23,104 bases of DNA from Citromicrobium sp. (GTDB lineage: Bacteria > Pseudomonadota > Alphaproteobacteria > Sphingomonadales > Sphingomonadaceae), in assembly GCA_003248395.1 (NCBI GenBank), contig QFNA01000033.1, positions 1-23,104 of the forward strand, given 5' to 3'. Position numbers and translations under genes: made by a program. Positions 15,004 through 22,078 of this stretch are shown piece by piece. Every line of letters begins with the position of its first letter. The stretch's first letter is position 1. A model generated the notes under the pieces. The model did not search any database. It worked only from the letters and a program-made list of their open reading frames with translations, and was not told the origin of the DNA.

Positions 15004-16350
15004 TCAAATCGCTGGAGCTGCGAGGTGCCCGAGCGGGACAGGCGCGGTTCCGTGTGCCTCACCCATGCGGCGCAGCGCGCCCACCTTGTCGTAAAGCGGC
15101 TGCCAATCGTCCTCGCGATCGATGGCGGACCAGATCTCCTCCACCTCCTCGATCAGCATGCTTTGCGGCGCATTGTCGCTCCAGTATTCGTGGTCGCCAT
15201 CGGTCGCTTGATAACCTTCAAGCGCACTCGCCAGGTCGCCGTCGGCGCTGCGGCCACCCCTGTGGCGATGGAAAAAGACATCGGGCGCTTCGCCGCTTTG
15301 CGCCATGATCGCCTCGCAAGTGCCGACCAGCCTGGCATTGTCCGCGTCCCCGCGGCTGGCCACGCCCATGCGCCAGCACCACCGCCTGCCGACGGCCGCC
15401 ATGTACAGCGGTCCGAACCGTTCCATTGCGGCAATCAGCGGCGGCGCGTCCGCCAGCAGCCGCAACGAGACAGCGAGCTGGCCGCAATTCCAGTGCAACG
15501 CTTCGGGCTGGCGACCGAAGGCATAGAGTCCCGCATGATCGAAATAGGCCGCGGTGAAAGAGGGATCCCATTTGGGCAGGAACCGCCAGGGTCCATAATC
15601 GAAACTCTCGCCCGAAATGTTCATATTGTCGGTATTCAGCACGCCATGGACGAATCCGGCCACCATCCAGCTTGCCGCGAGATCGGCCAGACGCTCGACC
15701 GCGAGGTGCATCAGGCGCACCGCAGGTTCGTCGCGACCCGGTGCATCTTCGGGCGGGGGCGGGCCGGGGAACTGCGTCAGGCAATATTCGACCAGCTGCG
15801 CCATGTGGTCGCGTTCCTCCAGTGCCAGCAGGCGCTGGAAGGTGCCGATGCGGATATGGCCGTGGCTCAGCCGGGTCATGACCGCCGAGCGCGTCGGCGA
15901 AGGCTCGTCGCCCCGCTCCAGCTGTTCGCCGGTTTCGACCACGCCGAACGTTTTCGAAGTATAGACGCCCAGCGCCTCGAGCATTTCCGTCGCCAGGATT
16001 TCGCGGACGGCACCCTTCAGCGTCAGGCGGCCGTCGCCCGCCCGGCTCCACGGTGTCTGACCCGATCCCTTGGTGCCCAGGTCGAGCAACCGGCGCTCGC
16101 CATCGCGCATCTGGGCAAACAGGAAACCGCGCCCGTCGCCGATTTCGGGGTTGTACACGCGAAACTGGTGGCCATGATATCGCAGCGCCAGTGGTTTGGG
16201 CAGATTGTCGGGCAAGGGTTTGAACCGCCCGAAATGTGCAAGCCACGCCTGCTCGTCCAGTCCATCCAGCCCCACCGCTGCGGCCCAGCGATCATTGCGA
16301 AACCGCAGGCGAGTCTCGGGTTGATTGAGGATTGCACTGCCAGGGCGCAA
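15004..16350 (-). CDS. selO: Protein adenylyltransferase SelO (YdiU family)
   Basis: This 448-residue pseudokinase-fold enzyme transfers AMP from ATP to protein hydroxyls. The nucleotide site is DLGTKGSGQTPWSR with K94. The metal and catalytic residues D241, N242 (in NTDNMNIS) and D251 (in FDYGPW) have the same 10-residue spacing as reported for bacterial SelO. GHQFRVYNPEIGDGRG (60-75) is also diagnostic. The only start giving this N-terminus is TTG at 16350; an in-frame stop lies shortly upstream and no ATG occurs until residue 81. The N-terminus is shorter than in E. coli YdiU (478 residues). It is divergent from the alpha/beta hydrolase gene with a 45-base gap, and upstream of astD on the same strand. 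Confidence 0.92.
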   Translation of the reverse strand: MRPGSAILNQPETRLRFRNDRWAAAVGLDGLDEQAWLAHFGRFKPLPDNLPKPLALRYHGHQFRVYNPEIGDGRGFLFAQMRDGERRLLDLGTKGSGQTPWSRAGDGRLTLKGAVREILATEMLEALGVYTSKTFGVVETGEQLERGDEPSPTRSAVMTRLSHGHIRIGTFQRLLALEERDHMAQLVEYCLTQFPGPPPPEDAPGRDEPAVRLMHLAVERLADLAASWMVAGFVHGVLNTDNMNISGESFDYGPWRFLPKWDPSFTAAYFDHAGLYAFGRQPEALHWNCGQLAVSLRLLADAPPLIAAMERFGPLYMAAVGRRWCWRMGVASRGDADNARLVGTCEAIMAQSGEAPDVFFHRHRGGRSADGDLASALEGYQATDGDHEYWSDNAPQSMLIEEVEEIWSAIDREDDWQPLYDKVGALRRMGEAHGTAPVPLGHLAAPAI

Positions 16351-16395
16351 GTCGTCTCTCGAAATTTGCGCAGAAGGTCGCTACCGCTCGCTCCC

Positions 16396-17262
16396 ATGGA
16401 AAGTGAATTTACCGAGCGCAATTGGCAGAGCCCCGACGGGCTGTCGTTGTATTTCCGCGATTATGCCGGTTCGCAGGACCGTCCGCCCGTACTGTGCCTT
16501 CACGGGCTGACCAGGAACAGCCGCGATTTCGATCTGCTCGCCGGGCATATCGCGGCGCAGGGCTGGCGCGTCATCGTGCCGGACATGCGCGGGCGCGGGC
16601 AGAGCGACTATTCGGGCGACAGCAGCACCTATCAGGTGCCGACCTATATCGCCGACGTCATGGCGCTGCTCGAACAGGAGGGCATTGATCGCTTCGTCTC
16701 GATCGGCACCTCGATGGGCGGGCTCATGACCATGGTCATGGCCAGTTTCGCTGCCGAGAAGATCGCCGGCGCGGTGATCAACGACGTCGGTCCGGTCGTC
16801 GATGCGCAAGGGCTCGACCAGATTCGCACTTATATCGGCCAGGGGCGCAGCTTCCCGACATGGATGCACGCAGCGCGCGCGCTCGAAGACGTGCATGCTG
16901 CGGCGCACCCCGAATTCGAAACCGACCAGTGGATCGCGATGGCGAAGCGCTGCATGACCGTGTGCAACAACGGTCGCATCGCCTTCGACTACGACATGAA
17001 GCTGGCCGAACCCATCATGGAGGCGGACGACAACGCCGTTCCGCCGGACCTCTGGCCGGGGTTCGAGGCACTGGCTAACAAGCCCTTGCTGATCGTGCGC
17101 GGCGCGCTGTCGAACCTGCTGTCGGAGGAAACCCTGGCCGAGATGCAGCGCCGTGCGCCCGACGCGGACGTCGTGACGGTCGCCGGGGCCGGCCACGCAC
17201 CCACGCTCGACGAGCCCGAAGTGCGCACCGCCATCGATTCGCTGCTCGCCAGCATCAGATGA
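16396..17262 (+). CDS. Alpha/beta hydrolase
   Basis: The 288-residue protein has the alpha/beta hydrolase fold. The oxyanion segment is CLHGLTRNSRDF (34-45), DMRGRGQSDY is the usual turn after strand 4, the nucleophile is S106 in GTSMGG, and the histidine is H267 in GAGHAPTLDEP. The position where this family normally has the catalytic aspartate (S-D-L-L-S after strand 7) is asparagine here, N240 in GALSNLLSEET. Either another acid serves or the enzyme is impaired. Substrate is unknown. The ATG at 16396 gives the full fold; the same frame is open far upstream only because it is antisense to selO and astD. Its stop overlaps the glycosyltransferase start as ATGA. Confidence 0.87.
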   Translation: MESEFTERNWQSPDGLSLYFRDYAGSQDRPPVLCLHGLTRNSRDFDLLAGHIAAQGWRVIVPDMRGRGQSDYSGDSSTYQVPTYIADVMALLEQEGIDRFVSIGTSMGGLMTMVMASFAAEKIAGAVINDVGPVVDAQGLDQIRTYIGQGRSFPTWMHAARALEDVHAAAHPEFETDQWIAMAKRCMTVCNNGRIAFDYDMKLAEPIMEADDNAVPPDLWPGFEALANKPLLIVRGALSNLLSEETLAEMQRRAPDADVVTVAGAGHAPTLDEPEVRTAIDSLLASIR

Positions 17263-18404
17263 GCAAGTCCAGTGGCGGCAATGTGCCGCATGTCCTCCAC
17301 CTGCAGTCGACCTTTGCGCTGGGCGGCAAGGAACGGCGAACGGTCGATCTCATCAACGCTTTCGGCAGGAAGCTGAAGCACACGATCGTCTCGGCGGAGC
17401 CGGACCGGCTCGGCGCGGCAGACGCGATTGCGAAAAACATCCGTGTCACGCTCCAGCCCGATTTTCCCAGCCTGAAGGGCGCACCGCTCCCGGGGCGCAT
17501 GATGAAACTCGCCCGCGCGATGAAGCCTTTCGATCTCGTGCTGACCTACAATTGGGGCGCGATGGACGCGGTCATGGCGCATACGCTGTTCAAGGACGCG
17601 CTCGGCCTGCCACCGCTCATCCATCACGAGGACGGTTTCGACGAAAGCGAACTCCCCCGTCTCAAGAAACGGCGCACGTGGTATCGCCGTATCGCATTGG
17701 GCAAATCTTCGGGTCTCGTCGTCCCTTCCGAAACGCTGGAAGGCATTGCGCTGGTCGATTGGCAGCAACCGATCGGGCGGGTGAAGCGCATTCCCAACGG
17801 GATCGACACCAAATCCTTCGCCATGCGGCCCAAGCCCGATGCGCTCCGCATCATCAAGCGAAAGGGCGAAAACTGGGTCGGCACCATGGCCGGCTTGCGC
17901 ACGATCAAGAACCTCCCGCGCCTGGTGCGCGCCTTTGCCACGCTCGACGAGAGCTGGCACCTCGTCATTCTGGGCGAAGGCCCGGCGCGCGATGCGATCG
18001 AATCGGAGGTCGACCGGCTCCGGCTCAACGACCGCGTCCATCTTCCCGGCGCTGTCGCCGATCCCGCACGCGTCGTCGGCCTGTTCGACATCTTCGCCCT
18101 GTCGAGCGATTCCGAACAGTTTCCGATGTCGGTGATAGAGGCGATGGCGGCGGGTCTGCCTGTCGTGGCGCCCTCGGTCGGCGACGTCTTCCAGATCGTT
18201 GCCGAACCGAACCAGGAATTCATCGCCTCGCCGGGCGACGAAGACGATCTCGCGCTCCAGCTCCGGCGGCTGGCCGACGCGTCCTCATTGCGCGCCCGGC
18301 TCGGCGAGGCCAATCGCGCCCGCGCGGTCCAGCTTTATGACCGCGACAAGATGGTCGCCACTTACCGCCGTCTCTATTCCAGTGCGATGAAACGCGATTT
18401 TTGA
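17259..18404 (+). CDS. Glycosyltransferase, GT4 family
   Basis: The 381-residue protein has two Rossmann domains of the GT-B fold. The N-terminal domain begins HVLHLQSTFALGGKERRTVDL, with the GG loop of GT4 enzymes. The C-terminal donor domain has GTMAGLRTIKNLPRLVRAF, then the EX7E motif E286...E294 in SEQFPMSVIEAMAAGLPVV, which binds the nucleotide-sugar donor. There is no signal peptide or membrane segment, so it acts in the cytoplasm or peripherally on the inner membrane. It overlaps the alpha/beta hydrolase gene by four bases, so the two are translated together. Sugar and acceptor cannot be inferred; no polysaccharide cluster surrounds it. Confidence 0.9.
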   Translation: MSKSSGGNVPHVLHLQSTFALGGKERRTVDLINAFGRKLKHTIVSAEPDRLGAADAIAKNIRVTLQPDFPSLKGAPLPGRMMKLARAMKPFDLVLTYNWGAMDAVMAHTLFKDALGLPPLIHHEDGFDESELPRLKKRRTWYRRIALGKSSGLVVPSETLEGIALVDWQQPIGRVKRIPNGIDTKSFAMRPKPDALRIIKRKGENWVGTMAGLRTIKNLPRLVRAFATLDESWHLVILGEGPARDAIESEVDRLRLNDRVHLPGAVADPARVVGLFDIFALSSDSEQFPMSVIEAMAAGLPVVAPSVGDVFQIVAEPNQEFIASPGDEDDLALQLRRLADASSLRARLGEANRARAVQLYDRDKMVATYRRLYSSAMKRDF

Positions 18405-18440
18405 GCTTTCATCGCGCGTTCACCCGTCGGGGGACAGGCA

Positions 18441-18485
18441 AGGGCATGCAGTTCGCAGAGCATTGCCCTCGGCACGGCCTGTGCC
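18441..18485 (+). other. Two consecutive hairpins between the glycosyltransferase gene and yfgM
   Basis: AGGGCA (18441-18446) can pair with TGCCCT (18464-18469), extended by TGC/GCA past one bulged T. Directly after it GGCAC (18471-18475) pairs with GTGCC (18481-18485) around ggcct. No T-tract follows either stem. They could be the 3' end structure of the glycosyltransferase transcript or a leader of yfgM-bamB. Confidence 0.35.
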
Positions 18486-18534
18486 TAAAGACGCGCAATT
18501 CCTCTAGACCCGTTTGACTGGAGCCTCAGCCGAA

Positions 18535-19317
18535 GTGGCCCGCACACCCGATACCAAGCTTGCCCGTCAGGAAAAGAAGGCGAAAGCCGACGCCGCCCAG
18601 CAGGATGCGCTGATGCGCGAAGTGGACGAGGCCGTCCGCCAGGGCGACATGGAAGATTTCATGGGCAAGTGGGGCAAACCCCTGCTCGCACTCATTGTCG
18701 TCGGACTGCTCGGCTTTGCCGGCTATCTCTATTGGGACCGGCAGCAGGAACAGGCGATGGAATCCGATTCCGAAGCGCTGGTGCTTGCGCTCGACGCGCT
18801 CGAGGCGGGCAATAACGACGCCACGGTAGAACGTCTTGCCGCAATCGAGGGCGACGGCACCGCCGCGGTCAGCGCAAAGATGCTCCGCGCCGGCATGGCC
18901 AGCGAAGGCGGCAATGACGCCGAAGCCGCCAAGCTGTTCGGTGAAGTGGCCGACAATGCCGCAGCGCCGGAGGCTCTGCGCGATCTCGCCCGCATCCGCC
19001 AGACGGCCCTGCGTTTCGACGACATGGAACCGGCCGCGGTGATTGCGGCGCTCCAGCCGCTCGCGGTACCCGGCGAGCCCTTCTTTGCCAGCGCCGGCGA
19101 ACTCGTTGCGCATGCCTATCTCGCACAGGGCAATCGCGAAGAGGCCGGTGCCCTCTTTGCGCAGATTTCACGCGATGAAAACACGCCCGAATCGGCGCGC
19201 GCGCGCATGGTCAACATGGCGGGCCTGCTTGGCGTCGATACGGTCGACGACGTTCAGGAACTGCTCGACGAACGACGCATCGATCCCCCGGCGGCCCCCG
19301 CAGGCGACGCTGAATAA
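18535..19317 (+). CDS. YfgM-like tetratricopeptide inner-membrane protein
   Basis: The product (260 residues from GTG at 18535) has a charged cytoplasmic N-terminus. One membrane segment follows, PLLALIVVGLLGFAGYLYW (about 49-67). The rest is a periplasmic, alanine-rich helical domain with TPR-like A/L spacing. This layout and the position directly before bamB match E. coli YfgM, a SecYEG-associated protein that works with periplasmic chaperones. I prefer GTG 18535 because it gives the family-like MARTPDT start with GGAG upstream; a TTG at 18514 would add seven residues. The hydrophilic segment GKWGKP before the membrane helix is typical. bamB follows after 16 bases. Confidence 0.82.
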   Translation: MARTPDTKLARQEKKAKADAAQQDALMREVDEAVRQGDMEDFMGKWGKPLLALIVVGLLGFAGYLYWDRQQEQAMESDSEALVLALDALEAGNNDATVERLAAIEGDGTAAVSAKMLRAGMASEGGNDAEAAKLFGEVADNAAAPEALRDLARIRQTALRFDDMEPAAVIAALQPLAVPGEPFFASAGELVAHAYLAQGNREEAGALFAQISRDENTPESARARMVNMAGLLGVDTVDDVQELLDERRIDPPAAPAGDAE

Positions 19318-19333
19318 TACGAACGGACTATAC

Positions 19334-20683
19334 ATGAGTCAGATGACAGCCAATTCCCTGGTGCGCGTTCTCGCCGGTACGGCGCTCGCCCTTTCGCTTG
19401 CCGCCTGCAGCGGCGGGCTGTTCGGCGGCGGCGACAAGAAGACGACGCCGACCGTCGGCAATCGCACCCCGATTCTCTCGCGCATCGACACGGGTGCAAA
19501 GGTCGATCCATCGCTTGCGGGCGTGGCGGTGGTGCTGCCGCCGGCACAGGCGAACGACAGCTGGGCACAGGCCGGCGGCACTGCCGACAAGAGCTATGGC
19601 CACCTGGCGCTTTCGCAGTCGCCCGGCGTCGCTTTCAGTGCGAATGTCGCAGGTGCAGGCAAGAAGGCGCGGCTTGGCGCTGCTCCGGTTATCGGTGGCG
19701 GAAAGCTGTTCGCCGTCGGCACCGACGGACAGGTCCATGCTTTTGACGCGGGCAATGGTGCGCGTCTCTGGTCCTACCAGGCGGAACTCACTTCCGATAC
19801 GCGGCCCTCGGCCTTCGGTGGCGGCGTCAGCTGGGCGAACGACAGGATTTACGGCACCGATGGCGCCGGCAATGTCTATGCGCTGGACGCCAACACCGGT
19901 GCGCAAATCTGGAAGGTAAAGCCCGGCGGTCCGATGCGCGGTGCGCCCACGCTCGCGTTCGACAGCGTCTATGTCATGACGCAGGACAATCAGCTCTTCG
20001 CGCTCGACGCTGCCGACGGCGCAGTCCAGTGGGACGAATCGGGTTCGACGACGCAGGCTGGCGTCTTCGGCGTTGCCGCTCCGGCTGCGGGGCAGGGCAC
20101 GGTGGTTGCGGGTTACACCTCGGGCGAACTGATTTCCTACCGTTACGAAAACGGCCGCAGCGTCTGGGCCGATGCGCTGGCGCGCACGTCGATTTCGACG
20201 CAGGTCGGCGCGCTCAGCGATATCGATGCCGATCCGATCATTGATGATGGCCGCGTCTATGCCCTGGGGCAGGGCGGTCGCATGGCGGCGTATGAACTCG
20301 TCACCGGCCAGCGTCTTTGGGAACTGAACGTCGCCGGTATCTCGACTCCCGCCATCGCGGGCGAATGGATTTTCGCGCTGACCGACGATGCCCGCCTGCT
20401 GGCGATCGCGCGCAACACCGGCAAGGTCCGCTGGCTGACCCAGCTCCCGCGCTGGCGCGATGAAGAGGACAAGGAAGACGAAATCTTCTGGCAGGGCCCG
20501 GTTCTCGCCGGTGACCAGCTGTGGATGGTCAATTCGGATGGCCAGGTATACCGCGCGAGCATCGGCGAAGGCGCGGTATCGCTGTTCAACGATCTCGGCC
20601 AGTCGATCAGCCTCCCGCCCGTCGTCGCCAACAACACGCTCTATATTCTCGACGATTCGGGCCGCATCAGCGCATTTCGCTGA
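19334..20683 (+). CDS. bamB: Outer membrane protein assembly factor BamB, PQQ-like beta-propeller lipoprotein
   Basis: This 449-residue lipoprotein has the signal VLAGTALALSLAAC (lipobox LAAC, Cys25) and a beta-propeller built of repeats ending in W-type strands. The repeats VYALDANTGAQIWKV and LFALDAADGAVQWDE, and LLAIARNTGKVRWLT further on, are PQQ-type blades. BamB is the propeller subunit of the Bam complex that inserts outer-membrane beta-barrels. It is longer than E. coli BamB (392 residues), partly from an N-terminal Gly/Lys/Thr-rich linker. The start at 19334 (MSQMTANS) is likely; an ATG three codons later is possible. The yfgM-bamB order is as in E. coli, but der does not follow. Confidence 0.92.
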   Translation: MSQMTANSLVRVLAGTALALSLAACSGGLFGGGDKKTTPTVGNRTPILSRIDTGAKVDPSLAGVAVVLPPAQANDSWAQAGGTADKSYGHLALSQSPGVAFSANVAGAGKKARLGAAPVIGGGKLFAVGTDGQVHAFDAGNGARLWSYQAELTSDTRPSAFGGGVSWANDRIYGTDGAGNVYALDANTGAQIWKVKPGGPMRGAPTLAFDSVYVMTQDNQLFALDAADGAVQWDESGSTTQAGVFGVAAPAAGQGTVVAGYTSGELISYRYENGRSVWADALARTSISTQVGALSDIDADPIIDDGRVYALGQGGRMAAYELVTGQRLWELNVAGISTPAIAGEWIFALTDDARLLAIARNTGKVRWLTQLPRWRDEEDKEDEIFWQGPVLAGDQLWMVNSDGQVYRASIGEGAVSLFNDLGQSISLPPVVANNTLYILDDSGRISAFR

Positions 20684-20725
20684 TAGTTTTCGCCTCCTTT
20701 ACCAATCCCGCTATAGAAGGCGGCG

Positions 20726-22078
20726 ATGGCAGGGATCGAACCGGACGGATATGATGGCGCACGGCCGCCCAGCGACGTGTCGCCATGGGTCGGTCTCGTC
20801 GGTCTCGCGTCGCTGCTCCTGTGGATAGCGATCGCGCGCAACTGGGCCGCAATTGCAGATGCGTTCTCCCTGACGACGCCGCGCATGCCGCTCTCCGGTC
20901 CGTATGCGGCAATGGCGGGGCTGGTCTTCGTCACCGTGCCGATGGTGTTGTGGTCGGTCTTCGTCGACAAGGTTCACCGCCGACCTTCGACCGGTCTTGA
21001 CTGGTCGCTCGGCAAGACCCGGCGGCCCGACCACGAAACCTCTCTGACGAAGCTTGCCGGGCTCTGGGCGACCTGGGCCATTCTCGCCTGCCTCTATTGC
21101 CTCTGCCGTTGGTACTGGAACGGGAATTACCTCTTCGCGCTCGAAGTGCTTGCCGTGATGGGCGCCGGCATGGTGGTGCTCTCGGTCCCCTATGTCTTCT
21201 GGCTCGATCGCTACATGCTCGAACCGCGCGACCACAGCTGGCATTTCGGCGCCATGCTCTTCATGCGCAGCGACTGGGATCGCGGGGAGGTCGCAAAGCA
21301 CTGGCGTGCTTGGCTGATCAAGGGCTTCTTCGGCGCCTTCATGATCTCGATCGTGCCCGGAAACTTTGCCAATGTTATCAACGCCGACATTGGCGAACTT
21401 GCCAGCAATCCTGTGGTTTTCGGCATGGTCCTGATCAACCTGCTGTTCCTCGTCGACGTCTTGATCGGCACTGTCGGCTACATCGTCACGCTGCGCCCGC
21501 TCGACGCGCATATCCGCTCGGGCAATCCGTTTCTGGCGGGCTGGCTCGCGGCGCTGATTTGCTATCCGCCCTTCGTCTGGGGCATTCTCGGCAACGGGCA
21601 GGTGATGAATTACGAACAGCACGTGGGCAGCTGGCACCAATGGCTGGCGGGCAACACCGTGCTGTTATGGGCATGGGCGCTATGGTTGGTTGCACTCACG
21701 GGCTTCTACGCCTGGGCGACCTTCGCCTTCGGCCTGCGCTTCTCCAACCTCACCTATCGCGGAGTCCTCACCACGGGGCCTTACCGGTTCACGCGGCATC
21801 CGGCTTACCTGTCGAAAAACCTCTACTGGTGGTTCAGTGTGCTGCCGTTCCTCGTGGTCAACGGCAATCCGGTCGATGCCATCCGCAACACGTTCTTCCT
21901 GCTATGTGTGAACGGCATCTACTACTGGCGCGCGCGCACAGAGGAAGCGCACCTTCTGCTCGAAGATCCGAAATACCGCGCCTACCACGCCTACATGGGG
22001 CGCAAGGGCCTGATAACCGCCCCGCTCGCTCGCCTGGGCGACGCCTTCCGGCGTCGTTTCGCTTCGCCGGCCGGCTAG
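20726..22078 (+). CDS. Polytopic membrane protein with isoprenylcysteine-methyltransferase-like C-terminus
   Basis: The 450-residue protein has many hydrophobic segments from residue 20 onward. The C-terminal 110 residues carry the ICMT/phospholipid-methyltransferase signature: GPYRFTRHPAYLSKN (351-365), two membrane segments, then RARTEEAHLLLEDPKYRAYHAYMGRKG (from 402), which hold the SAM-binding residues of this fold. The N-terminal 340 residues are an additional membrane region with conserved-looking loops such as DRYMLEPRDHSWHFG. Related integral membrane methyltransferases act on lipids or prenylated groups; the substrate here is unknown. It starts with ATG at 20726 behind an AAGGCGG, 42 bases after bamB, and is probably cotranscribed with it. 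Its stop shares CTAG with gshA on the other strand. Confidence 0.75.
   Translation: MAGIEPDGYDGARPPSDVSPWVGLVGLASLLLWIAIARNWAAIADAFSLTTPRMPLSGPYAAMAGLVFVTVPMVLWSVFVDKVHRRPSTGLDWSLGKTRRPDHETSLTKLAGLWATWAILACLYCLCRWYWNGNYLFALEVLAVMGAGMVVLSVPYVFWLDRYMLEPRDHSWHFGAMLFMRSDWDRGEVAKHWRAWLIKGFFGAFMISIVPGNFANVINADIGELASNPVVFGMVLINLLFLVDVLIGTVGYIVTLRPLDAHIRSGNPFLAGWLAALICYPPFVWGILGNGQVMNYEQHVGSWHQWLAGNTVLLWAWALWLVALTGFYAWATFAFGLRFSNLTYRGVLTTGPYRFTRHPAYLSKNLYWWFSVLPFLVVNGNPVDAIRNTFFLLCVNGIYYWRARTEEAHLLLEDPKYRAYHAYMGRKGLITAPLARLGDAFRRRFASPAG

Noticed and set aside
14911..17262. Very long open frame on the plus strand running into the alpha/beta hydrolase
   Set aside because: Its first 1.5 kb is antisense to selO and the start of astD and encodes no family features. 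Only the part from 16396 is a real gene.
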